Below are positions 17,392 to 25,416 of a DNA stretch of 64,000 nucleotides, piece after piece. A model generated the notes under the pieces. It was not told where the DNA came from, did not search any database, and saw only the letters and a program-made list of their open reading frames with translations. The position numbers and the translations under genes were made by a program. Within the stretch, counting starts at the first letter, position 1, and every line of letters begins with the position of its first letter. Source of the DNA: UBA4416 sp040386075 (GTDB lineage Bacteria > Bacteroidota > Bacteroidia > B-17B0 > Aurantibacillaceae); assembly GCA_040386075.1 (NCBI GenBank), contig JAZKGE010000019.1:186001-250000 (forward strand), in the 5' to 3' direction.

Positions 17392-18318
17392 TTACTTATC
17401 CCTTAACGTATTTTGAGCATAATAAGCTATTTCTTTGGCAAATTTCTTTTTTGCGAGCAAAGGAGCCAGTCTTGATAATATGGTAATGATGGGAGATAAT
17501 ATTAAAATAGCGGCGGGCAATACAATACCAAAAATACGAACCCTTGTCTGCCGTTGTTCACTGCCTTGCGTTCCTTTTTTAGAAATGTAATTGGCATATA
17601 ATGGAAATAATGCCCGCCCTCGGCCTTCCATTAATAATAAATTACCTCTTATATCTAAAGCACCTTGTTGATTCAGTTCAGGTTGAATGCGTTGCAGATC
17701 ATTTTTTTCTAAATGATCAATGATGATCTTTCCAAAAACCGGTGCATGAATCAGATCTTTATCTGTAACGCCGTATTTAGGAAAGATACCCATGAAGTTT
17801 TCTTTTTTCCCTTTTAAAACAAATGCGAGCACTGTTACCAGGCTTACTAAATTTGCTGAACGATCAACAAATGTGATGTTGCCTATTAAATTGGCTTTTA
17901 AATTCAATAATTGTTTTTTCATTTTTTCCTGAGCACCCAGCCACATGTTACGACAATTAATAATGGTTACCACAGGTTTGCCAGCTAATAATTGTTGTGC
18001 TTCGGCACTTTGTAAAAAACTATTGATCGGAACGCAAATACTAAGGAACCAGGGTTGGTAAGCAATAAATACCAGGTCATAATTAACCGACACATCAATT
18101 TGTAAAGGTTCCAGTTCACAGGCTACGCCGTGAACAGTTTCAGGAAAAACATCGAAAAATTGAGTATAGCTCCAGGGATATGGAAATGCTTTCTTTGGTT
18201 TGATCAATAAATAGTCAACCTTATAATGTGTGCTTTCCTCAAATGGGTTTAACACACTATCCAAAGCTTGTTTTGCCTGTCCGGTTTGAGAATAATAAAC
18301 AACTAGTACTTTTTTCAT
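17392..18318 (-). CDS. Flavodoxin-fold protein of the DarA-like (dialkylresorcinol condensing enzyme) family
   Basis: 308 residues. The N-terminus MKKVLVVYYSQTGQ is a flavodoxin-type beta-strand and loop, followed by the KKAFPYPWSYTQFFDVFPE segment that I associate with proteins annotated as DarA in flexirubin/dialkylresorcinol clusters of Bacteroidota. A hydrophobic segment at about 262-285 suggests a membrane anchor. None of the other dar or flexirubin genes (DarB ketosynthase, acyl carrier proteins) is nearby, so it may be a stray paralogue with another role in aromatic-lipid or redox chemistry. Family call from memory of the motif; function uncertain. Confidence 0.6.
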   Translation of the reverse strand: MKKVLVVYYSQTGQAKQALDSVLNPFEESTHYKVDYLLIKPKKAFPYPWSYTQFFDVFPETVHGVACELEPLQIDVSVNYDLVFIAYQPWFLSICVPINSFLQSAEAQQLLAGKPVVTIINCRNMWLGAQEKMKKQLLNLKANLIGNITFVDRSANLVSLVTVLAFVLKGKKENFMGIFPKYGVTDKDLIHAPVFGKIIIDHLEKNDLQRIQPELNQQGALDIRGNLLLMEGRGRALFPLYANYISKKGTQGSEQRQTRVRIFGIVLPAAILILSPIITILSRLAPLLAKKKFAKEIAYYAQNTLRDK

Positions 18319-18397
18319 TTATGTATTATAGCTATTCAAAGATAATCGTTTATCATTAGTTAACGACTAAAATTTTTATTCCAAGGGTTATTTATCG

Positions 18398-18405
18398 TAC
18401 CTTTA
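18398..18405 (+). promoter_or_regulatory. Possible -7 box TACCTTTA
   Basis: One mismatch to TAnnTTTG, only 5 bases before the ATG at 18411. If used, the mRNA would be leaderless or nearly so. Confidence 0.25.
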
Positions 18406-18410
18406 CAGCC

Positions 18411-18995
18411 ATGATCGCCATTAACCATACGCTTATTTCGGAAGACATCTTTGATAAAAAGTTTGTTTGTGATCTGAGTGCCTGCAAAGGTGAGTGCTGT
18501 GTATCCGGAGATAGCGGAGCACCTTTGGATAAAAAAGAGCTAAAGATCCTGGATAAGGTTTACCCAACAGTTAAAGCTTATATGAATGAAAAAGGCATTG
18601 AAGCTGTAGAAAAACAAGGAACTTATTTATTGGATAGCGACGGAGATTACACAACAACTTTAGTAAGCGATGGGGCCGAATGCGCCTTTGTTTTTTTTGA
18701 TGATAAAAATATTGCAAAGTGTGCTATCGAACAGGCTTATTTAGATGGAAAGATCGATTGGAAAAAACCGATCTCATGTCATTTGTATCCTATAAGGATA
18801 AAAGAATATAAAGAGTATGATGCAGTAAATTATCATTCATGGCATATTTGTAAACCGGCCTGCGAATGTGGAAGCCAGTTAAATGTCCCTGTTTTCAAAT
18901 TCTTAAAAGAACCTCTGATCCGTAAATATGGTGATGCCTGGTATGAAGAACTAGATGCCGTTTACGCAGCATATAGCGGCAAAAAGAAAAAATAA
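18411..18995 (+). CDS. DUF3109 family cysteine-rich protein
   Basis: 194 residues. The start segment LISEDIFDKKFVCDLSACKG and the cluster CKGECCVSGDSGAPL are characteristic of DUF3109, with further cysteines in CAFVFF, AKCAIE, ISCHLYPIR and HICKPACECG. The spacing resembles YkgJ-type zinc or iron-sulfur binding proteins, so a metal-binding role is likely, but the biochemical function is unknown for the family. The start is fixed by conservation of the MIAINHTLISED region. It has its own terminator. Confidence 0.85.
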   Translation: MIAINHTLISEDIFDKKFVCDLSACKGECCVSGDSGAPLDKKELKILDKVYPTVKAYMNEKGIEAVEKQGTYLLDSDGDYTTTLVSDGAECAFVFFDDKNIAKCAIEQAYLDGKIDWKKPISCHLYPIRIKEYKEYDAVNYHSWHICKPACECGSQLNVPVFKFLKEPLIRKYGDAWYEELDAVYAAYSGKKKK

Positions 18996-19026
18996 AAAGA
19001 GCCTGTTTTATAAAAACAGGCTCTTT
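18996..19026. terminator. Bidirectional terminator between DUF3109 gene and glmS
   Basis: 13-bp stem AAAGAGCCTGTTT with its complement (19014-19026) around a 5-base loop, between convergent genes. Confidence 0.88.
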
Positions 19027-19045
19027 ACTTTTATAAAGTTAAAGG

Positions 19046-20893
19046 TTATTCAACCGTTACACTCTTTGCTAAATTTCTTGGTTGATCAACATTGCAGCCA
19101 CGCATAACTGCAATATGGTACGACAATAGCTGCCATGGAATAACAGAAACCAAAGGAACCAACGATTCATCCGTTTCGGGAATTTCAATCACATGTTCCG
19201 CCATTTTCTTCACATCAATATCACCGGCAGTAACAATAGCAATGATACGTCCTTTACGGGCTTTTACTTCCTGAATATTACTTACTACTTTTTCGTAATT
19301 AGGACCTTTGGTTGCAATAACAAATACAGGCATAGCTTCATCGATCAAAGCAATTGGTCCGTGTTTCATTTCGGCTGCAGGATAACCCTCAGCATGTATA
19401 TAAGAGATCTCTTTTAATTTTAATGCACCTTCTAATGCAACCGGAAAAGAATAACCTCTTCCTAAGTACAAAGCATTAGCTGCATCTTTATATTCCGCTG
19501 CTATTTTTTTAATAGAATCGTTCATTTTTAAAACTTCTTCTACTTTTGCAGGAATAGATTCCATTTCGTATAGCAACTGGCGGTAACGGCTTTCGGCAAT
19601 AGCACCTTTTATTTTAGCTACATGCAATGCCATTAATGTTAAAACAGTAACCTGTGCTGTAAATGCTTTGGTTGATGCAACCCCAATTTCAGGCCCTGCG
19701 TGTGTATATGAACCTGCATGAGTTGCGCGTGCAATAGAAGAACCAACCACATTACAAACTCCAAAAATGGTAGCGCCTTTTGCTTTTGCCAGTTCAATAG
19801 CTGCTAATGTATCTGCAGTTTCACCGCTTTGAGAAATAGCGATCACGATATCATCCGGATAAATAATAGGATTACGGTATCTGAATTCAGAAGCATATTC
19901 TACTTCAACCGGAATACGTGCATATTCTTCAAATAAGTATTCTGCTACCATACCAGCGTGCCAAGAAGTCCCACAAGCAATAACTAAGATGCGTTTGGCA
20001 TTTTTAAATTTACCTTCATGCTCTTCAATACCTCCCATTTTCAAATGCCCGGTTTCAGAGTTTAATCGGCCACGCATACTATCAAAAATAGAACGCGGTT
20101 GCTCATAAATTTCTTTTAACATAAAATGGTCGTAGCCGCCTTTTTCAATCGCTTCCAGTTCCATTTCCAGTTCCTGAACATATGGGGTGATCTCTTTATC
20201 GCGAATGGTACGGATCTTCAATTCATCTCCACGACGAATGATTGCCACGTGCTCATCTTCGATATAAACCACATTTTTAGTGTATTCTACAATTGGTGAA
20301 GCATCAGATGCAATAAAATACTCATCTTTCCCTACACCAATAACCATCGGACTACCTTTTTTGGCCGCAATTAACGTATCAGGATCGTTTTTATCTAAAA
20401 TTACAATAGCATAAGCGCCATTTACCTGTTTTAAAGCAGCCATTACAGCGTGCCCCAATTTCATGCCCACTTCATGCTGACGGATATCTTCAATTAAATG
20501 GATCAATACTTCTGTATCCGTGTCAGACATGAACGTATGACCACGTTTTTGCAATCCTTCTTTTATAGAGGCATAGTTCTCGATAATACCATTATGAATA
20601 ATAACAAGATCCTTTGTTTGAGAATAATGGGGATGTGAATTTACATCGTTTGGTTCGCCATGTGTAGCCCAACGGGTGTGCCCAATGCCAATATTCCCCG
20701 ATTTATCCTTGTCTTTACTGGATTCCAAAAGGTCCGAAACTTTCCCTTTTTTCTTGTACACGTTCATGCTTCCTTCCGGAGTGATCATTGCCACACCGGC
20801 ACTGTCATACCCACGGTATTCTAAACGTTGTAAACCTTTAATTAAAATAGGAAACGCATCGCGGTTTCCAATATATCCTACAATTCCACACAT
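19046..20893 (-). CDS. glmS: Glutamine-fructose-6-phosphate aminotransferase (isomerizing)
   Basis: 615 residues, the normal length. The N-terminal class II glutamine amidotransferase domain begins MCGIVGYIG with the nucleophile Cys2, and has GIGHTRWATHG and NGIIENY; two SIS isomerase domains follow (CGTSWHAG, ISQSGETADT, LGRGYSFPVALEGALKLKE), and the C-terminus is the usual LAKSVTVE. It makes glucosamine-6-phosphate from fructose-6-phosphate and glutamine, the first step to UDP-GlcNAc for peptidoglycan and LPS. No glmS ribozyme-like leader is visible in the short 5' region. Confidence 0.97.
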   Translation of the reverse strand: MCGIVGYIGNRDAFPILIKGLQRLEYRGYDSAGVAMITPEGSMNVYKKKGKVSDLLESSKDKDKSGNIGIGHTRWATHGEPNDVNSHPHYSQTKDLVIIHNGIIENYASIKEGLQKRGHTFMSDTDTEVLIHLIEDIRQHEVGMKLGHAVMAALKQVNGAYAIVILDKNDPDTLIAAKKGSPMVIGVGKDEYFIASDASPIVEYTKNVVYIEDEHVAIIRRGDELKIRTIRDKEITPYVQELEMELEAIEKGGYDHFMLKEIYEQPRSIFDSMRGRLNSETGHLKMGGIEEHEGKFKNAKRILVIACGTSWHAGMVAEYLFEEYARIPVEVEYASEFRYRNPIIYPDDIVIAISQSGETADTLAAIELAKAKGATIFGVCNVVGSSIARATHAGSYTHAGPEIGVASTKAFTAQVTVLTLMALHVAKIKGAIAESRYRQLLYEMESIPAKVEEVLKMNDSIKKIAAEYKDAANALYLGRGYSFPVALEGALKLKEISYIHAEGYPAAEMKHGPIALIDEAMPVFVIATKGPNYEKVVSNIQEVKARKGRIIAIVTAGDIDVKKMAEHVIEIPETDESLVPLVSVIPWQLLSYHIAVMRGCNVDQPRNLAKSVTVE

Positions 20894-20973
20894 ATGTTTT
20901 CTGATAAAAAGACCAAGCTAAGATAACGCTTTTTTAGCTTAAATATTGCATTCCACATGATAAAATTTCCCTT

Positions 20974-21603
20974 TTATCGCTGTACGACTATTTTTTTGAA
21001 ACCAACATGTTTGTCAGCACTATAAAGGCTTATTAAATAAACCCCATTTGGTAGGGAGGTTATGTTAATGTCCTGATTTCCTGGCGCAAGGGGCAACGAT
21101 AAAACTACCTGTCCCAGTACATTTTTTATATCCAATCGGGCATCTGCATTTATTTCTTTTAAGTTTACATGCAAAACATCCTGCGCAGGATTAGGCATGA
21201 TTGAAACCTGTGTTCTATTGTTTAATTCTAAGATGCCGGTAGGAGCAGGAGTAAATATTGGAAAGTAAGAGCCAACTTGTTCACCTGTTGAGTTTTCTAT
21301 TAAAACATAGTATGGAGTTGGGCAACTGCAAAAGGTATTAGCAGTATAGATTGTGCCTGTATAACTAGATTCGGCAAGAGGGATGCTCTGGCAGGCGGTA
21401 CCTGTACCAGTATTCAACCACTGTATAACATATGGCGGACTTGGACATCCGGTAAGATCAATTGTAATTGTTCCATCGCAAAGCCCAAAGGCAGTTGGGT
21501 TTGTAGTAGTAATTATTGGAGTGCAGGTTAAAGAAGTTTTATTGCTTTGTGCGTATGACAAAACAGATATAATTAAGCTTAACGCAATGTAAAATTGTTT
21601 CAT
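20974..21603 (-). CDS. Small T9SS-secreted protein with SprB-like segment
   Basis: 209 residues. Signal peptide MKQFYIALSLIISVLSYAQ, then a segment (about 30-105) with NPTAFGLCDGTITIDLTGC and PPYVIQW that resembles a SprB-type adhesin repeat. The C-terminus is a type A T9SS sorting domain (SIMPNPAQDVLHVNL ... LPNGVYLISLYS). It should be exported to the surface. Function beyond secretion is unknown. Confidence 0.8.
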   Translation of the reverse strand: MKQFYIALSLIISVLSYAQSNKTSLTCTPIITTTNPTAFGLCDGTITIDLTGCPSPPYVIQWLNTGTGTACQSIPLAESSYTGTIYTANTFCSCPTPYYVLIENSTGEQVGSYFPIFTPAPTGILELNNRTQVSIMPNPAQDVLHVNLKEINADARLDIKNVLGQVVLSLPLAPGNQDINITSLPNGVYLISLYSADKHVGFKKIVVQR

Positions 21604-21665
21604 AATTTATACGATTCGTTATATAAATATACATCAAAAACCTGAGAGAGTAGGTTATTTTGCCT

Positions 21666-21673
21666 TAACTTTG
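21666..21673 (+). promoter_or_regulatory. -7 box TAACTTTG of the ferredoxin operon
   Basis: Exact TAnnTTTG match 20 bases before the ATG at 21693. The in-frame TTG at 21675 would lie before or at the transcription start, so the ATG is the better start. Confidence 0.6.
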
Positions 21674-21692
21674 CTTGAAGATACCCTTATAT

Positions 21693-22013
21693 ATGACACC
21701 CATTTTTGATATTCATATTTTTGTTTGCACCAATCAACGCACCGGCTCCGAAAAATTGAGCTGTGGCGAAACTCACGGACTGGAACTTGTAGCCGAATTT
21801 AAAAAGCAACTAAAAGACCTGAATGTAGGATTGAAAACACGCGCCAATAAAAGCGGTTGCTTTGGTATTTGCGATTTTGGACCAACAATTGCCATTTATC
21901 CTGAAGGCGCATTTTATGTAGGCGTAAAAAAAGAAGATGTGACCGAAATCGTGCAGTCCCATATCATCAACAAAAAACCGGTAGAAAGGTTATTATTAAA
22001 AGAATGGAAATAG
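21693..22013 (+). CDS. Thioredoxin-like [2Fe-2S] ferredoxin
   Basis: 106 residues from the ATG at 21693. HIFVCTNQRTG near the N-terminus, a second cysteine in KLSCGETHG, and SGCFGICDFGPT with two more give the four-cysteine pattern of thioredoxin-fold [2Fe-2S] ferredoxins (COG3411, related to the NuoE C-terminal domain and Shethna-type proteins). It should carry electrons in the cytosol; the partner is not identified. The 3' end overlaps the next start by 10 bases, so it is the first gene of a three-gene operon. Confidence 0.85.
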   Translation: MTPIFDIHIFVCTNQRTGSEKLSCGETHGLELVAEFKKQLKDLNVGLKTRANKSGCFGICDFGPTIAIYPEGAFYVGVKKEDVTEIVQSHIINKKPVERLLLKEWK

Positions 22014-22345
22014 ATACTATTACCAGTTTAGAAAAGCCGGGATTGTTCGAGAAATTTAAAGCTCAGGTTTATAAAGATTTTGAGCTTGCAGGCACGCTGG
22101 AATATTTGCCTCTTATTGAATCAAATAACCTTGAACAATTAACGCAGGCGTTTTTCAATACTATTTTGAAACTGGAAATGAGCAATGCGTTAAAGACTTT
22201 ATTATACCGCATTGATATTACAGAACTCCAGATAAAACAAGCTTCTCAAAAGAACACACGAGCTTCCATACAACAAATTTTGGCTGAATTAATGATCAAA
22301 CGCATTCTTCAAAAAGTAGTATTAAAGGAATTATATTCTAAATAA
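22004..22345 (+). CDS. Hypothetical alpha-helical protein
   Basis: 113 residues, mostly helical by composition, with no cysteine and no motif I recognise. It overlaps the ferredoxin gene by 10 bases and its stop directly abuts the next ATG, so it is translationally coupled on both sides. It may be a partner of the ferredoxin, but that is only a context inference. Confidence 0.65.
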   Translation: MEIDTITSLEKPGLFEKFKAQVYKDFELAGTLEYLPLIESNNLEQLTQAFFNTILKLEMSNALKTLLYRIDITELQIKQASQKNTRASIQQILAELMIKRILQKVVLKELYSK

Positions 22346-22813
22346 ATGAACATAGAGATCAGAAAAGGAACAGAGGCAGATATTCCGCAGGCCTTGCAAT
22401 TGGTAAAAGAATTAGCGGCTTATGAAAAAGCACCGGATGAAGTTGAAGTGACCCCTGAAGAAATGTTAGCTTGGGGTTTTGGAGCTAATAAACAGTTTGA
22501 TTTTTTTGTTGCCATTGAGAATGGTGTGACCATCGGGTTAGCTCTGTATTATTATAAATACAGTACCTGGAAAGGCAAATGTTTGTTTCTGGAAGATATT
22601 ATTGTTACCGAATCGCAAAGAGGAAGAGGACTTGGTAAATTATTATTTGATAAAGTAGTACAGGTTAGTAAGGAGCAAAAGGTTCGTCGCATGGAGTGGC
22701 AGGTACTCGATTGGAATATTCCGGCCATTGAATTTTATAAAAAATACAATGCTCATCTGGATGGAGAATGGGTTAATTGTAAGCTAACCAATCATCAATT
22801 GGAAAAAATGTAG
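22346..22813 (+). CDS. GNAT-family N-acetyltransferase (SSAT-like)
   Basis: 155 residues with the acetyl-CoA loop QRGRGLGK (about 92-99), preceded by the FLEDIIV strand and followed by WQVLDWNIPAIEFYKKYNA. The combination YYYKYSTWKGK, LEDIIV and VLDWN is typical of the diamine/spermidine N1-acetyltransferase group, so a small amine or amino-acid substrate is likely. It is the last gene of the ferredoxin operon; a hairpin-forming repeat follows. Confidence 0.85.
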   Translation: MNIEIRKGTEADIPQALQLVKELAAYEKAPDEVEVTPEEMLAWGFGANKQFDFFVAIENGVTIGLALYYYKYSTWKGKCLFLEDIIVTESQRGRGLGKLLFDKVVQVSKEQKVRRMEWQVLDWNIPAIEFYKKYNAHLDGEWVNCKLTNHQLEKM

Positions 22814-22819
22814 TTTTAT

Positions 22820-22896
22820 GTCAGTTCGAGCGAAGTCGAGAACTAAACATAAAATCAGAAGTAATACTTCTGCTATCAAACCGTTCTCGAACTGAC
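22820..22896. repeat. Dispersed palindromic repeat, intergenic copy (GTCAGTTCGAG...)
   Basis: The left arm (22820-22843) contains GTCAGTTCGAGCGAAGTCG and ends GAGAAC; the right arm (22883-22896) is the reverse complement of the same unit lacking the 10-base internal CGAAGTCGAG. The small palindrome AGAAGTAATACTTCT lies between. It sits between convergent genes and may also act as a terminator. The same 24 bases occur inside ispE at 28459-28482. Confidence 0.75.
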
Positions 22897-22902
22897 AAAT
22901 GG

Positions 22903-23922
22903 TTACAATCCTTTAATACAATCAATAAAATATTTCACTTTATTTTTGTCCAGATCAGGATACAAACCATGTCCCAAATTGGCTATGTAACGTTGTTTGC
23001 CAAAGGCAGATACCATTTTACGGGCAGTTGCCTCAATGGTTTTTTCATCAGCATACAACATACAAGGATCGGCATTGCCCTGCAATGTTTTTCCATTACC
23101 TATAATAATTCTTGCGTCCTGTGGGTTAATGGTCCAGTCTAAACCAATGGTATTGCAATTTAATTTTGCCATGTCGGCCAAAGCAAAATGCGCATCCTTT
23201 GCAAACACGGTTACAGGTGCTAAAGGTTCAATGGCATCACAGATCTTTGAAATGTATTTCAACGAAAATTCTGTATACTGTTCCTGACCCAATACTCCGG
23301 CCCAGCTGTCAAAGATCTGGATCATATCGGCACCGGCTGCTACCTGTGCTTTTAAATAATTAATGGTGCTTTGCGTTATTTTTTCTAACAACTGGTGTGC
23401 TAAAGCAGGTTCCTGGTAAAAGAATTTTTTGGCCTGGCTAAATGTTTTGCTTCCGCTGCCTTCTACCATATAAGCCATTAGGGTCCAAGGTGCACCGGCA
23501 AAACCAATTAAGGGTACGCGATTATTCAGATCTTTTTTGGCAAGTTTTATGGCCTGTATTACATAATCCAGGTCACCTGCTTCTGCAATGCGCAGATCAT
23601 CAATATCCTTTTGCGATGTAATGGTCTTTTCAAAGTTTGGGCCTTTGGCTTCTATCATTTGATATGGCAAGCCCATTGCTTCAGGTATAACTAAAATATC
23701 CGAAAAAATAATGGCAGCATCAACTCCTAAAATATCAACAGGCTGTATGGTAACTTCAGCAGCAAGTTCAGGATTTTTTACAAACTCAATAAAATTTTTG
23801 GCACGGGCACGGGTTGCTTTATACTCAGGTAAAATGCGGCCTGCCTGACGCATTAGCCATACTGGTACTCTTTCTACATGTTCACCTTTTGCTGCTCTTA
23901 ATATGAGATCGTTTTGATACAT
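22903..23922 (-). CDS. hemE: Uroporphyrinogen decarboxylase
   Basis: 339 residues. PVWLMRQAGRILPEY near the N-terminus is the family signature, with FAGAPWTLMAYMVEG, IQIFDSWAG and NLGHGLYPD further on. It converts uroporphyrinogen III to coproporphyrinogen III in heme synthesis. No other hem gene is adjacent; the bestrophin gene ends 1 base upstream, so the two are probably co-transcribed. Confidence 0.97.
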   Translation of the reverse strand: MYQNDLILRAAKGEHVERVPVWLMRQAGRILPEYKATRARAKNFIEFVKNPELAAEVTIQPVDILGVDAAIIFSDILVIPEAMGLPYQMIEAKGPNFEKTITSQKDIDDLRIAEAGDLDYVIQAIKLAKKDLNNRVPLIGFAGAPWTLMAYMVEGSGSKTFSQAKKFFYQEPALAHQLLEKITQSTINYLKAQVAAGADMIQIFDSWAGVLGQEQYTEFSLKYISKICDAIEPLAPVTVFAKDAHFALADMAKLNCNTIGLDWTINPQDARIIIGNGKTLQGNADPCMLYADEKTIEATARKMVSAFGKQRYIANLGHGLYPDLDKNKVKYFIDCIKGL

Positions 23923-23923
23923 T

Positions 23924-24787
23924 TTAGTTAAAAATTTCGTTGAGGTTATTTTTTATTCTTCCACAAATATCATCCAATGGAAGGTCATTATCATCTTCAC
24001 CAAATGGGTCTTCAATTTCCTCGGCAATGAGTTCGATACTGGCAAAAACATATAATACGATAACCGTTACAGGAACAGTAGTATATCCAAATTCACTTCC
24101 AAAAAATATGGGTAGCGACATAATATAGAGGAAGATCATTTTCTTTAAGAAAATATTATAGGAGTAGGGAATAGGTGTGTTTTTAATACGTTCGCATGCT
24201 CCAACATTATCTGTGAATGATTTTAATTCTTCGTTTAGGATCAACAGGTGTCCGCTTTCCAGAATTTTATTTTGGTGTAACTCGTTTATTTTTGCATAAA
24301 GTGCTTTAGCAATCAGGTTGGGTTTGTGGTTTGCATCCGCAAAGTTGGAAAGTTCTAATTTACCAACAGGAATAAACTCATCCTGAATATACTTATTTCT
24401 TAAATGATTTTTAGCGCTGTAAACATAATTGGTGATTAAAAGTCTTAGGTCTTCGCGATCGCTTTTATCAGTTACCAGAACGGATAATTTTAAACCTAAA
24501 TTCCTTGAATTGTTTACAAAACTACCCCATAATTTCCTTCCTTCCCACCAACGGTCGTACGCCGAATTGGTTCGAAATACCAATAGCATGGATAATACAA
24601 AACCCAGGATGGAATGCATAACCGTCGGGTTTTTGGTTTCGATATGAAAAAAGTGGGCTTCAGAAAAAACAATAGCCGCCGCATAAACGCCAATAAAAAA
24701 CAATGATGGCAAAAGGATCCTGAAAGTGTCACTCTTGTGAAACTTTAAAATTAATGTAAACCAGTCTTTGGGATTGTAAGTGATCAT
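23924..24787 (-). CDS. Bestrophin-family anion channel (UPF0187)
   Basis: 287 residues from the ATG at 24787. The longer frame starts with a TTG at 24802, inside a -7 box, and is rejected. FRTNSAYDRWWEGRKLWG (about 58-75) is the bestrophin signature, and there are membrane segments around 25-45, 47-60, 205-225 and 228-250. Bacterial bestrophins are pentameric ion channels; some conduct cations. The gene is immediately upstream of hemE (1-base gap). Confidence 0.9.
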   Translation of the reverse strand: MITYNPKDWFTLILKFHKSDTFRILLPSLFFIGVYAAAIVFSEAHFFHIETKNPTVMHSILGFVLSMLLVFRTNSAYDRWWEGRKLWGSFVNNSRNLGLKLSVLVTDKSDREDLRLLITNYVYSAKNHLRNKYIQDEFIPVGKLELSNFADANHKPNLIAKALYAKINELHQNKILESGHLLILNEELKSFTDNVGACERIKNTPIPYSYNIFLKKMIFLYIMSLPIFFGSEFGYTTVPVTVIVLYVFASIELIAEEIEDPFGEDDNDLPLDDICGRIKNNLNEIFN

Positions 24788-24799
24788 AAAAAATGTATA

Positions 24800-24807
24800 C
24801 AAATGTA
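24800..24807 (-). promoter_or_regulatory. -7 box TACATTTG upstream of the bestrophin-hemE operon
   Basis: Exact match to TAnnTTTG on the minus strand, 13 bases before the ATG at 24787. It overlaps the in-frame TTG at 24802. A -33 box is not obvious. Confidence 0.6.
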
Positions 24808-24860
24808 ATAGCTTTAGCTAAACTATGGTGCTATTTACGACGGATGATGCCAAAAAGTTT

Positions 24861-25274
24861 TTAGCACTTTAAACTATTTCCAAACCGCGCTATAAATTGC
24901 CTGTTTTTCAGCGACTTGAACGTTTGCGATTTGATAGAATTCTCAAAGTCAACACTTAATTTGTTGTTTTGGATTGTTTGACCACATATTTTGCCTTTCA
25001 AAAAAACAACCGTGGTTACTTCTCCGGCATCATTTATTTCGAGGTACATATCAGCATAAAAACTCTCACAATTTTTGCAATTCAGTCCTTTGATCTTATT
25101 CTTTTTTTTAAGTTCCGAATATTCTATATAATTCCAGTTATTCTCAAAAGCGGTCCACTCAGCTTTTTCTGGATTTGAAAATGAATTATATGCCTGATAT
25201 AAGCGCAGCGTATCTGCCTGCGAGAAGGCCTTATTTGTGATAAATAGCGCTAAAAAAATCCAGAAATATTTCAT
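24861..25274 (-). CDS. Hypothetical secreted protein
   Basis: The frame is open from 25304, but MKYFWIFLALFITNKAFSQA at 25274 is a normal signal peptide, so I start there (137 residues). The mature part has NCKNC and a further Cys pair, with YLEINDAGEVTTVVFLKGK suggesting a small beta domain. No family recognised. Periplasmic or secreted. Confidence 0.65.
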   Translation of the reverse strand: MKYFWIFLALFITNKAFSQADTLRLYQAYNSFSNPEKAEWTAFENNWNYIEYSELKKKNKIKGLNCKNCESFYADMYLEINDAGEVTTVVFLKGKICGQTIQNNKLSVDFENSIKSQTFKSLKNRQFIARFGNSLKC

Positions 25275-25416
25275 AATTGCGGTGAATTCCATAAAATTAT
25301 ACATAAAAATTACCGTTTGTATATTTTTCGACTAAATATTACATAATTAACATTTTTATAGATTAGTTTAGTGAGTATATTTAATAACAAAACACAAAAG
25401 CACTAAAATATCGTCC

